Assembly (NCBI GenBank): GCA_027061785.1
Contig: JAMOVA010000064.1
Span: 1-43,478 of the forward strand
From: Thermoproteota archaeon
GTDB taxonomy: Archaea > Korarchaeota > Korarchaeia > Korarchaeales > Korarchaeaceae
DNA length: 43,478 bases
Direction of reading: 5' to 3'
Shown one piece after another: positions 1-6,752 of the stretch. How positions within the stretch are numbered: the stretch's first letter is position 1; every line of letters begins with the position of its first letter. The notes beneath the pieces are model-generated. The model ran no database searches, had not been told where the DNA came from, and was given only the letters and a program-made list of their open reading frames with translations. Made by a program: the position numbers and the translations under genes.

Positions 1-363
1 CTCAAGTATCTCCCCAGCCGAGCGGGCGAACGCCTCCACATCCCCGGTCTCGTCCTCCCTGATGGCCAGAACCACCACATCACATCCGTTCTCGTCCTCT
101 AAGGAGACGTAGCACTCCTTATCCATTACCTCACTCAGCTCCGGCTCCTCATCCCCCAGCTCTATCCTCTCTATCCTAGCGTACCATCTGCCGCACTCGT
201 ATATTATCGCGTTCACCCCCAAGAACTTGGCTAGGGGAGTGAGGTTCTCCATTATCACCCTCCTGAGTTCCTCAGGACCCAGCTCGAGGAACTCGTAGGG
301 GTCCTCCTTTATCCTCTGGGAGAAGCGATCCCAGTTGAGCCCTATTTGCTCCACTTCGTCCAT
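1..363 (-). CDS. Hypothetical protein, C-terminus cut by window edge
   Basis: An open frame runs leftward from ATG at 363 to the window edge without a stop (121 codons), beginning MDEVEQIGLNWDRFSQ. It is acidic, rich in Glu and Asp, with no membrane segment or signal peptide, so probably cytoplasmic. I do not recognise a family. The start is supported by a purine-rich GAGGGCAA just before the ATG, and by codon use (AGG, ATA, GAG) like the neighbouring genes. It is divergent from the aldo/keto reductase gene, with an 89-bp gap that must hold both promoters. Real gene likely; function unknown. Confidence 0.7.
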   Translation of the reverse strand, partial: MDEVEQIGLNWDRFSQRIKEDPYEFLELGPEELRRVIMENLTPLAKFLGVNAIIYECGRWYARIERIELGDEEPELSEVMDKECYVSLEDENGCDVVVLAIREDETGDVEAFARSAGEILE

Positions 364-423
364 TTGCCCTCAGCTCCCCCTCAGGGTGGAGAGTAATAAG
401 CGTTTTGTTTTTTGAGCATGAAT

Positions 424-432
424 CCATTTAAG
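424..432 (+). promoter_or_regulatory. TATA box of the aldo/keto reductase gene
   Basis: The sequence ccatttaagg is centred about 25 bases before ATG 453. This is the spacing of an archaeal TATA box to a transcription start, which would make the mRNA leaderless. No Shine-Dalgarno site precedes the ATG, which agrees. Confidence 0.5.
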
Positions 433-452
433 GGAGCGCCGCTGGAAGCCAT

Positions 453-1400
453 ATGGAGTTCAGATATCTGGGCACCTCTGATATAAGGGTGTCCGCCGTT
501 GGATTGGGTACCTGGCAGTTCAGTGATTCTTGGGGTGTTCAGGAATACGAGCAGGCCAAATCAATAGTGGAAAAGGCTATAGAGGTGGGCATCAATTTCT
601 TCGACACCGCCGCAGTTTACGGTAGGGGTTTGAGCGAGCAGTTCTTGGGTAAAGCCCTTAAAGAGCTGGGAGTGAGAGAAGATGTCGTCATAGCCACTAA
701 ATTGCCCGGAGAGTTCCTGTCTAGGCACGACGTCCTCAAGGGAACTAAGAGGTGCTTGGAGAGGCTGGGCACCAGCTACATCGACCTAATGCAGGTCCAT
801 TGGCCCCCGCTCTGGAACAACTTTCCCACATGTGAGTACATGCGTGCCCTAGAGGAACTGGTTCATCAGGGGGTCATACGCTACATAGGACTGAGCGACT
901 TCCCAGTGGAGCTCGTTGACTCGGCTTGGTCTTGTCTCTCGACCGAGGATCTGGTCAGCGACCAAGTGAGGTACAATTTGGTTGAGAGAGATGCTGAGAA
1001 GGAGATAATCCCCTACGCTGAGGCTTACGGGCTGAGCGTAATTGCCTGGTCCCCTCTCGCCAAGGGCGCGCTGACGGGGAAGTACACTCCAGATAACCTG
1101 CCCGAGTTCAAAGATGTGAGAAGGGGTTCGGCCCTGTTTCACCCGGATAATTTCAGGCAGATCTATGGAGTGGTCGAAGTTCTGAAGGAGATAGGGGATA
1201 AGTACGGGAAGACTCCCTCTCAGGTCGCGCTGAACTGGCTCCTCAGGACCAGTGACACTGTCATCGTTATACCGGGAGCTAAAACGCCGGAGCAGGTCGA
1301 AGAAAACGCTGGGGCGGCAGGGTGGAGGATGACCTTCGAGGAGTGGTTGAGACTGGAAGAGATCAGTGGGAGGGTTCTGATCTCGAGGGTGGTGTGGTAG
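453..1400 (+). CDS. Aldo/keto reductase
   Basis: This 315-residue protein has the usual length of the aldo/keto reductase family, NAD(P)H-dependent TIM-barrel enzymes that reduce aldehydes and ketones in the cytosol. The catalytic tetrad is visible as Asp51 and Tyr56 in FFDTAAVYGRG, Lys83 in IATKLP and His116 in MQVHWP. The C-terminal cofactor region IPGAKTPEQVEENAGA (binding the adenosine phosphate) is also present. The overall pattern resembles the YghZ/Tas-like bacterial and archaeal subgroup. The true substrate cannot be read from sequence. It stands alone, converging on the PotD-like gene 44 bases downstream. Confidence 0.9.
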   Translation: MEFRYLGTSDIRVSAVGLGTWQFSDSWGVQEYEQAKSIVEKAIEVGINFFDTAAVYGRGLSEQFLGKALKELGVREDVVIATKLPGEFLSRHDVLKGTKRCLERLGTSYIDLMQVHWPPLWNNFPTCEYMRALEELVHQGVIRYIGLSDFPVELVDSAWSCLSTEDLVSDQVRYNLVERDAEKEIIPYAEAYGLSVIAWSPLAKGALTGKYTPDNLPEFKDVRRGSALFHPDNFRQIYGVVEVLKEIGDKYGKTPSQVALNWLLRTSDTVIVIPGAKTPEQVEENAGAAGWRMTFEEWLRLEEISGRVLISRVVW

Positions 1401-1444
1401 GCCCCGAATTGCGCAGCTCCGCTCCAGTCCCCGCTACTGGAGGT

Positions 1445-2650
1445 TCAGGCCTCTTGAACCTCTTTCCATATTTTCATGAGTTTCGCGTGATCCTCCTCTG
1501 TTAGCAGCGGTACATACCACGTCCTATTCTTGACATCGGCCGGATATATCTCTGGATCGCTGAGGACCTTCTCTATCAGGGGTTTGGCGTCCTTCACTGG
1601 ACTCATGTACTTGACATAGAGTGAATTGACCGCTGCCACAGCCGGATCCAAGAGGAAGTTTATGAAGAGATGAGCCGCCTCGGGATGGGGGGCGTCCTTG
1701 GGTATCAGCATGTTGTCCGTCCACCTGGTCCCTCCCTCCTCCGGTATTCCGAACTTGACCTTATCGGCGAGTTCTGGATGCTCTTCTGACCTCAAGAGAG
1801 CAATATCTCCGTTGTAGGCCTGGGCCACATCAATGCTCCCGTTGGCAAAGCCTTTGTAGTATTCACTAGTTCCCCCGTAGCCAGCCAAGTAGGGTTTCTG
1901 CTTTATGAGGACCTCCTTCACCTCCTCCATCGTCTTGTCCCTCCAGTCATAGGGATCCTTACCTAAGTAGGCCTTGGCAGAGAGGACGACCTCCATGGCT
2001 TCCTCCAGCATCGTCACCCTCTTCCTGTGCTTCTCCAAGAAGCCGAACTCGGGATCAAATATCTGCTTGAGGGTAGTCACCCCTTCCGGGACGAAGTCCG
2101 CCCTCCAAGAGTAGGCGGTTATACCCCACATGTAGACTATGCTGTACTCGTTGTCGGGATCGAAGGGTGGATGCAGGAAATCGGGATCCACGAACTTCAG
2201 GTTGGGTATCAAGGACTTGTCCAGCCTCCTGACGTATCCCTTACTGATAGCGAGAGCAGCCACCGCGTCCGGGAGAACTACCAGGTCGTATCCGCTCCCT
2301 CCGGCTTCTAACTTGGAGAAAGGTTCCGCAGGATCCTCGAATACGTCATACACTAGCTTTTTCCTGTCCATGCCCATTTCCTTCGCGAATATGTCCAGTA
2401 GGAGCTCCTGGATGTAGTAGGACCAGTTGTAAACTTTGAGGGCCTCTACCCTGTGGGATCCCTGCTGTATCATAGATGCTGCTTCCTTCCCACTAACACC
2501 TTCTAATTTGTTCCTCTTGATGGGTAATCCCACAAGAGAACCTGCCACGAAGCCCGCAGCTCCGGCTATGGCTATCTTGAGGAACTCTCGTCTCTGCATA
2601 CTGGAATTCCTGTCCTGAATTTTATTAGTATTGCGTGTCTCTGCAATCAT
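1445..2650 (-). CDS. PotD-like ABC transporter substrate-binding protein (spermidine/putrescine type)
   Basis: The 401-residue protein belongs to the extracellular solute-binding family that includes PotD/PotF. Typical blocks are LKVYNWSYYI near residue 70, YDLVVLPDAVAALAISKGYV, VAQAYNGDIALL and RWTDNMLIPKDAPHPEAA. The N-terminus has a twin-arginine-like motif, MQRREFLKIAIAGAAG, suggesting Tat export or membrane anchoring. ATG 2650 has AAGGAGG four bases upstream and is preferred; the second ATG at 2599 sits directly before the RR motif but has a poor ribosome site. No permease or ATPase lies nearby, so it is an orphan binding protein here. A polyamine or related cation is the family ligand; the actual ligand is unknown. 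Confidence 0.85.
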   Translation of the reverse strand: MIAETRNTNKIQDRNSSMQRREFLKIAIAGAAGFVAGSLVGLPIKRNKLEGVSGKEAASMIQQGSHRVEALKVYNWSYYIQELLLDIFAKEMGMDRKKLVYDVFEDPAEPFSKLEAGGSGYDLVVLPDAVAALAISKGYVRRLDKSLIPNLKFVDPDFLHPPFDPDNEYSIVYMWGITAYSWRADFVPEGVTTLKQIFDPEFGFLEKHRKRVTMLEEAMEVVLSAKAYLGKDPYDWRDKTMEEVKEVLIKQKPYLAGYGGTSEYYKGFANGSIDVAQAYNGDIALLRSEEHPELADKVKFGIPEEGGTRWTDNMLIPKDAPHPEAAHLFINFLLDPAVAAVNSLYVKYMSPVKDAKPLIEKVLSDPEIYPADVKNRTWYVPLLTEEDHAKLMKIWKEVQEA

Positions 2651-2800
2651 CCGTCCTCCTTACCGCTACAATCCAGTCGTTTTTTAGATATTACCCCATT
2701 AAAGTAGAAAAGTGTAGGTGAGGTGGGAAGGGCAACTAAGGCAGCACCAATAGGTAGTTCTACCAGAGAGATAGAGATTTTTCTTCATGACTCCAAGTAG

Positions 2801-2866
2801 CAGGGGGCGATGAGGTGGCGAAGGGGCGCGGAGTCGTGAAGACGCAGTGCCGATCCGAGCCCCCTG
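2801..2866 (+). ncRNA. Candidate box C/D sRNA (methylation guide)
   Basis: A perfect 8-bp terminal stem (cagggggc 2801-2808 with gccccctg 2859-2866) encloses, in order: a C-box-like GCGATGA (2807-2813), 15 bases, a D'-like CGGA (2829-2832), a 3-base spacer, a C'-like GTGAAGA (2836-2842), 12 bases, and a D-like CCGA (2855-2858). Order and spacing match archaeal C/D sRNAs, which guide 2'-O-methylation together with L7Ae, Nop5 and fibrillarin. Each box departs from consensus (RUGAUGA, CUGA), mostly by one base, so this is a candidate only. It ends ten bases before the pyroglutamyl peptidase start. Confidence 0.42.
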
Positions 2867-2876
2867 GGGTGATCCT

Positions 2877-3479
2877 ATGATCCTGCTGACCGGATTCGAG
2901 AGCTGGGGCGATGTGTCCTCCAATCCCACCAGTGAACTGGTCAAGCGGCTTGCGAGCGATGATGTCGTAGGCGAAGTTCTACCGGTCTCGTTCAGAAGAG
3001 CGGGTGAGAGGCTGGAAGAGCTCATAAGGGAGCTCAGGCCTGAGGCCGTGCTTAACCTAGGTCTCGCGCCTGAGAGACCCGTTATCAGGGTTGAGAGGGT
3101 CGCAATAAACCTGATAGATGCGAGGATCCCGGATAACGATGGGGAGCAGCCAGTAGATGTCCCCATAGATCCGAATGGGCCTCCATGCTACTTCTCCACG
3201 CTCCCGACTAGGGAGGTAGTGGAGGCCTTGAGGGGAGAGGGTATACCCGCCTTCCTCTCCTACTCGGCCGGGACTTACCTGTGCAACTACGTCATGTATA
3301 AGACGCTGAGGACCTTGGACGTCATGGGACTCAGGACGCCGGCCGGCTTCATCCACGTCCCCTACTCCTCCGAGATGGCCTCTAAGATGGACAAACCGGT
3401 CCCCAGCCTGCCCCTATCGACCCTCGAGAGAGCTGTTCGGATAGCGTTGGACGTGATCACTTCCTCCTCCCAAGCTTGA
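2877..3479 (+). CDS. pcp: Pyroglutamyl peptidase (pyrrolidone-carboxylate peptidase)
   Basis: The enzyme removes N-terminal pyroglutamate (5-oxoproline) from peptides, in the cytosol; it is a C15-family cysteine peptidase. From ATG 2877 it is 200 residues, the family's normal length. It begins MILLTGFESWGDVSSNP, matching the conserved GFE...NPS start. The catalytic Glu is in RVERVAIN (Glu73), the nucleophile in AGTYLCNYVMY (Cys136) and the His in GFIHVPY (His160). An earlier ATG at 2847 would add ten residues overlapping the candidate sRNA; 2877 is preferred because it matches the family start and has GGGGTGATCC just upstream. The 3' end overlaps the opposite small gene by 23 bases. Its product, 5-oxoproline, is a family substrate of HyuAB-like enzymes encoded at 12.8-16.5 kb; that link is inference. 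Confidence 0.9.
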   Translation: MILLTGFESWGDVSSNPTSELVKRLASDDVVGEVLPVSFRRAGERLEELIRELRPEAVLNLGLAPERPVIRVERVAINLIDARIPDNDGEQPVDVPIDPNGPPCYFSTLPTREVVEALRGEGIPAFLSYSAGTYLCNYVMYKTLRTLDVMGLRTPAGFIHVPYSSEMASKMDKPVPSLPLSTLERAVRIALDVITSSSQA

Positions 3480-3705
3480 GCTTCATCAACTTCGCTAGGG
3501 CCCGGGCCTCGTGAACCCTCCTCCTAGAGAGGAACCACTCCAGAGCCTCCTCGGCCTCCTCCCTGGTGAGGGGGTTCTGCTCGAGGAACTCCTGCAGGCC
3601 CTCCTTCACGACCTCGTATCTCTGCCCGTCGCTCAGCTTCCTGAAGCCTCTGAACCTCCCGGTCACGTTAAGATAGTGATGAGCCCTCCTAGCCCATTCA
3701 CTCAT
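3457..3705 (-). CDS. Small hypothetical protein, 82 residues
   Basis: A short, basic, mostly helical protein with no Cys or membrane segment. It contains a Thr-Arg-Glu-Glu-Ala-Glu-Glu-Ala helix and ends in a lysine/arginine-rich tail (LMKLKLGRRK), so nucleic-acid or ribosome contact is possible but unproven. It lies 26 bases downstream of the metal-binding protein gene on the same strand. A perfect 12-bp palindrome acctaattaggt (3726-3737) overlaps the upstream stop codon and sits about 26 bases before this ATG, where a TATA box would be. GAAGGG directly precedes the ATG. Codon use fits the genome. Function unknown. Confidence 0.6.
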   Translation of the reverse strand: MSEWARRAHHYLNVTGRFRGFRKLSDGQRYEVVKEGLQEFLEQNPLTREEAEEALEWFLSRRRVHEARALAKLMKLKLGRRK

Positions 3706-3731
3706 CCCTTCAAGGGGTGGGACCTACCTAA

Positions 3732-4715
3732 TTAGGTTGCCCTTTCCCTCTCCTCCCTTCCCTGCCTCCTCAGCAGGTAAAGCGCTGCGGACAGCGAGGT
3801 GACTATCACAACCACTGTGACGGTCAGCGGGGCGTATCCATAACCCACTCCCGCCGATCTAACTTCTCCAACGTTGGAGAGGGCTCTCACCACATCTTCA
3901 AGCTTCTCGGGGATGCTCCTCGGTTCGAGTGGTGATGGGACGCTTATCCAAGGTATGCCCATCTCCTCGGCCATTTCCACAGCCTTCCTGTTGAGCGGGG
4001 TCTGCGCTTTCCCTACCAATACCATGACCCCTATCTCGCCGGAGAGAGCCCTCCTCCTGATCTCCGCCAGCTCGGGAGGAGTCGCTGGCACCCCTCTCTC
4101 CTTCAGGAGCAGGTACCTCACCCTCACACCTGCCCATTCGACCGCGTACTGGGCGGCGGGGCTCGTGGCGACGGCTGACAGGTTCAGGCGGGGCGCCTCC
4201 CTCTTTATCTTCAGGATCCTCTCCCTCACCTGCTCGTACCTCTTCCTGTACTGGGAGGCGCATTCGGGGTTCTCCCCAGCCATTATCTCGCTCAGGCGCT
4301 CCATGAACGTGAGGTAGTTGTCGGGATCGTAAATGGGCATGTGGTAGTTGGGCTGTTTAGTTGCAGGATTCGTCAGGATCTTGAGCCCCAGCTTGGGGAT
4401 CTCCACCAGCTCCGCTTTTATCTCCCCTGAGGCGACCTTATCCCTGATGAGCCTCTCGAAGGGAGCATGAGCCGTTGATATTATGATGTCCGCTCCCTTG
4501 AGCACGTCTATGTCGTCAGGCCTGAGCTCGTAGTCGTGCGGATCGACACCGGGTGGAACGAGTGATACAACCCTGTCGGAGGGGCATGCTAAGAGATCCA
4601 CATCGTACTTCAGGTTGGAGAAGGTCACTACTACATTGAGGCCGGGTGAGCCCTCGGCTGATTGTACCGCCAGTGTTAGAGTCAGAGCCAGCAGCAACAG
4701 AGCGCCCGCCCTCAT
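3732..4715 (-). CDS. ZnuA/TroA-like metal ABC transporter substrate-binding protein, membrane anchored
   Basis: This cluster A-I binding protein captures Zn2+, Mn2+ or a similar metal outside the cell for the ZnuCB-like transporter encoded divergently. Length is 327 residues. Residues 1-20 form a signal peptide (MRAGALLLLALTLTLAVQSA). Metal-ligand histidines are visible in GVDPHDYE, ISTAHAPFE and NYHMPIYDP. The C-terminal segment YAPLTVTVVVIVTSLSAALY followed by LLRRQGREERE is a membrane anchor with positive inside residues, a common archaeal replacement for a lipid anchor. There is no long His-rich loop like that of many zinc proteins. Which metal is carried cannot be decided from sequence. 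Confidence 0.88.
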   Translation of the reverse strand: MRAGALLLLALTLTLAVQSAEGSPGLNVVVTFSNLKYDVDLLACPSDRVVSLVPPGVDPHDYELRPDDIDVLKGADIIISTAHAPFERLIRDKVASGEIKAELVEIPKLGLKILTNPATKQPNYHMPIYDPDNYLTFMERLSEIMAGENPECASQYRKRYEQVRERILKIKREAPRLNLSAVATSPAAQYAVEWAGVRVRYLLLKERGVPATPPELAEIRRRALSGEIGVMVLVGKAQTPLNRKAVEMAEEMGIPWISVPSPLEPRSIPEKLEDVVRALSNVGEVRSAGVGYGYAPLTVTVVVIVTSLSAALYLLRRQGREERERAT

Positions 4716-4722
4716 CGCCCCT

Positions 4723-4738
4723 AGGAGTGTGCACTCCT
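4723..4738. promoter_or_regulatory. Inverted repeat, possible operator of the divergent metal transporter
   Basis: The arms aggagtg and cactcct form a perfect 7-bp inverted repeat with a 2-base centre. It abuts the TATA element at 4738-4746, so a bound repressor would cover the BRE side of the rightward promoter and the initiation region of the leftward one. The NikR-like regulator encoded at the end of the transporter cluster is the obvious candidate ligand; this is inference. Confidence 0.45.
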
Positions 4739-4746
4739 TTATATTT
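4738..4746. promoter_or_regulatory. Shared bidirectional TATA element (tttatattt)
   Basis: The sequence tttatattt reads aaatataaa on the other strand and so can serve as TATA box in both directions. It lies about 26 bases before ATG 4768 (+) and 27 before ATG 4715 (-), the spacing expected for leaderless transcripts of both genes. Neither ATG has a good Shine-Dalgarno site, which agrees. Confidence 0.55.
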
Positions 4747-4767
4747 GATTTGCCCTATTTGTGCACG

Positions 4768-5538
4768 ATGAGCGCGCTGACCCTAGAGGTGAGGGGACTC
4801 GGGGTGAGCTACGGTGACGAGGAGATCTTCTCTGATGAGAACTTCCGACTCGAAGGACCCGGTCTCGTGGTGGTGATGGGCCCTAACGGCGCTGGGAAGA
4901 CCACCCTGTTCAAAGCTATTCTAGGTCTGATCCCCGTCAAGGGAAAGGTTCTGGTCAACGGGGAGGACGTGACTGGCAGACCAGAGAGGGCCGGCAGGCT
5001 CATAGGCTACGTTCCTCAGTGGAAGGGGGAGGATTACAGCTTTCCGGTCAGCGTCAGGGAGATCGTCGAGTCGGCCATAGCCCTGAGGAGGAGGCCGCCC
5101 AGGCTCTCCTTCCCCAAGGACGAGAGGGAGAGGATAGAATCAGCCCTCAGGAGGATGGGAGTCGATGATATAGCAGGCAAGCCGCTGTCAGAGCTGTCCG
5201 GGGGGCAGAGGCAGAGGGTCTTCATAGCCAGGGCCTTGGTATGGGATCCCTCCATCCTGATAATGGACGAGCCCCTCACCGCCGTGGATCCGATGGGGAG
5301 GGTGGATCTGGTCAGGATGATCAAGGAGATGTCCTCGTCCAAGCTGGTGATGGTGAGCAGCCACGACCCAAGCATGTTCCTCGACAGGGCCAAGCTGATA
5401 ATGGTCGTGAACAGGGGGATAGTCGCGCTGGGTCCGCCTGATCAGGTCATAAAGGAGGAGCTGCTCAGCAAGGTGTACGGGAGGAGCGTCTTCATAGTGG
5501 AGAAGTGCGTTCACGTGGTGGATGGCTATGCCGTTTGA
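4768..5538 (+). CDS. ZnuC-like metal ABC transporter ATP-binding protein
   Basis: The cytoplasmic ATPase powers the metal importer with the adjacent permease and the divergent binding protein. At 256 residues it is normal for the family. Walker A is GPNGAGKTT, the signature is LSGGQRQR, Walker B is ILIMDEP followed by the D-loop SVDPMG-like stretch (TAVDPMG), and the switch histidine is in VSSHDPS. The start ATG 4768 (MSALTLEVRGLG) fits the family N-terminus and the TATA spacing; the open frame extends upstream to 4615 but that part runs antisense through the binding protein gene and is not expected to be translated. It overlaps the permease gene by 17 bases. Confidence 0.92.
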   Translation: MSALTLEVRGLGVSYGDEEIFSDENFRLEGPGLVVVMGPNGAGKTTLFKAILGLIPVKGKVLVNGEDVTGRPERAGRLIGYVPQWKGEDYSFPVSVREIVESAIALRRRPPRLSFPKDERERIESALRRMGVDDIAGKPLSELSGGQRQRVFIARALVWDPSILIMDEPLTAVDPMGRVDLVRMIKEMSSSKLVMVSSHDPSMFLDRAKLIMVVNRGIVALGPPDQVIKEELLSKVYGRSVFIVEKCVHVVDGYAV

Positions 5539-6334
5539 GCTGGTACTGGACTTCAGGTGGGTCATAGTGGTAGGGTTGGCCTCCATCGTCTACGGGGTGC
5601 TCAGCCCCGTAGTGGTGGCGAGGAGGCTCCTCTTCCTAGCCGGAGCTCTTCCCCACTCCGCCCTTCTCTCGGCTTTGCTCGCCATAATAACGATGAACCT
5701 GCTGGGGTGCCCGTTCGAGATCTGCTCGATAGTCTTCAGCCTCATCCTGGTATCCACGGTCTCCCTCCTCATATCTAGGGGAGTCAAGCCCGACTCGGCC
5801 ACCGCCATATTCGTTTCGATAAGCGTGTCCCTCACCACCATATCCCTCTACTATATACTGACCGCCTTCCCGATGGAGACCAGCGTCTGGTCCTACATAA
5901 TCGGGGATCCCCTACTTGTGACCTGGGAGGATGTCTGGTTCACCGTCGCCGTCTCCGCCGTCGTTCTGGTCCTGACGGTTCCCTTCCTGAGGGAGCACAT
6001 ACTCATAGGAGTGGACAGGGACTTCGTCAGGCTGTCGGGGGTCAGGGCTTCCCTTTACGATGCCATGATGGTCGCCTCTTTAGCCATAGCCACCGTTGGG
6101 CTGTTGAAGACCGTTGGATTCGTGGTCGAGCACGTGATGGTCCTCCTTCCGGGCATAACGGCCTCTGCCTTGGCCAAGAGTGGGAGGGTAGCGGTGATGC
6201 TTGGATTCCTCCTGTCACTGGCTGGCGGCCTGATGGGCCTGCTGATAAGCGTGGCCACCGGGTTGGCACCTTCTGGGGTTATAGGCATCGTCATGCTGGG
6301 ATTCTACCTGATATCCCTGCTGAGGGGAAGGTAA
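5522..6334 (+). CDS. ZnuB-like metal ABC transporter permease
   Basis: An integral membrane protein of the ABC-3 family (ZnuB, MntB, TroC), 270 residues with seven to nine hydrophobic segments. Family marks include the early GVLSPVVVARRLLFLAGALPHSALLSA block (quoted here only as a region at about residues 20-45) and the C-terminal GLLKTVGFVVEHVMVLLPG region near residue 200. It forms the membrane pore for the ATPase encoded upstream, whose 3' end overlaps this gene by 17 bases, indicating translational coupling. ATG 5528 is an equally possible start, two codons later. The regulator gene follows one base after the stop. Confidence 0.9.
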   Translation: MAMPFELVLDFRWVIVVGLASIVYGVLSPVVVARRLLFLAGALPHSALLSALLAIITMNLLGCPFEICSIVFSLILVSTVSLLISRGVKPDSATAIFVSISVSLTTISLYYILTAFPMETSVWSYIIGDPLLVTWEDVWFTVAVSAVVLVLTVPFLREHILIGVDRDFVRLSGVRASLYDAMMVASLAIATVGLLKTVGFVVEHVMVLLPGITASALAKSGRVAVMLGFLLSLAGGLMGLLISVATGLAPSGVIGIVMLGFYLISLLRGR

Positions 6335-6335
6335 T

Positions 6336-6722
6336 ATGAAGAGGAGATTCGGTATCTCTCTTCCGGAGGACTTGGTGAAGAAGATAGATGAACTGTCCTC
6401 CAAGCTGGGGATGAGCAGGTCCTCCCTGATACAGAACATAATAGTAGAGGTAATAGAGGACAGGGCTCACCTCCTGACCCCTCACAGATGCAGGGGCGTG
6501 CTGATTGTGGTATCGGAGGGGAGGAGTAGCGAGCTCGTTTCTAGGGTGCTAGAGAGGTACGGGAGTTGCGTGATCACTAGGACGCATCACCACACCGAGG
6601 GCGTGTGCGTGGACGTGAGTTTCGTCGAAGGGGATTCTCAAGTCATCCTCGAGCTTGAGAGCTCCCTGAGGAAGATAAAGGGTGTCAGCGAGAGATATCT
6701 GCCGCTCGGCTGCCTGAGATAA
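6336..6722 (+). CDS. NikR-like ribbon-helix-helix metal-responsive regulator
   Basis: The 128-residue protein has the NikR layout. Residues 1-45 are an RHH DNA-binding domain (MKRRFGISLPEDLVKKIDEL then a SRSSLIQNII helix), and residues 50-128 are an ACT-like metal-sensing domain ending GVSERYLPLGCLR. NikR binds Ni2+ with two spaced histidines and a cysteine (His87, His89, Cys95 in E. coli). Here the equivalent stretch is RTHHHTEGVCVDV with His84-86 and Cys91, one residue shorter between the histidines and cysteine, so metal choice may differ. It starts one base after the permease stop and is surely cotranscribed. It probably represses the metal transporter. Confidence 0.85.
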   Translation: MKRRFGISLPEDLVKKIDELSSKLGMSRSSLIQNIIVEVIEDRAHLLTPHRCRGVLIVVSEGRSSELVSRVLERYGSCVITRTHHHTEGVCVDVSFVEGDSQVILELESSLRKIKGVSERYLPLGCLR

Positions 6723-6748
6723 CCTTAATATGGGGGGCTTCCACCCCA
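6723..6748 (+). promoter_or_regulatory. TATA box plus inverted repeat before the TorD-like gene
   Basis: ccttaatatgg begins at 6723 and is centred about 26 bases before ATG 6753, so the transcript is probably leaderless. Directly after it, tgggg (6731-6735) and cccca (6744-6748) form a 5-bp inverted repeat covering the start-site region, which could be an operator or a chance hairpin. Confidence 0.4.
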
Positions 6749-6752
6749 GATT

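Noticed and set aside
2752..2763. Short inverted repeat ggtag-tt-ctacc upstream of the candidate sRNA
   Set aside because: A 5-bp stem with a 2-base loop in an intergenic region is within chance; no promoter geometry supports it.
5590..5841. Open frames antisense to or out of phase with the znuB-like gene and other long genes
   Set aside because: They mirror real genes on the other strand, lack start signals and show no domain; treated as shadows throughout the window.
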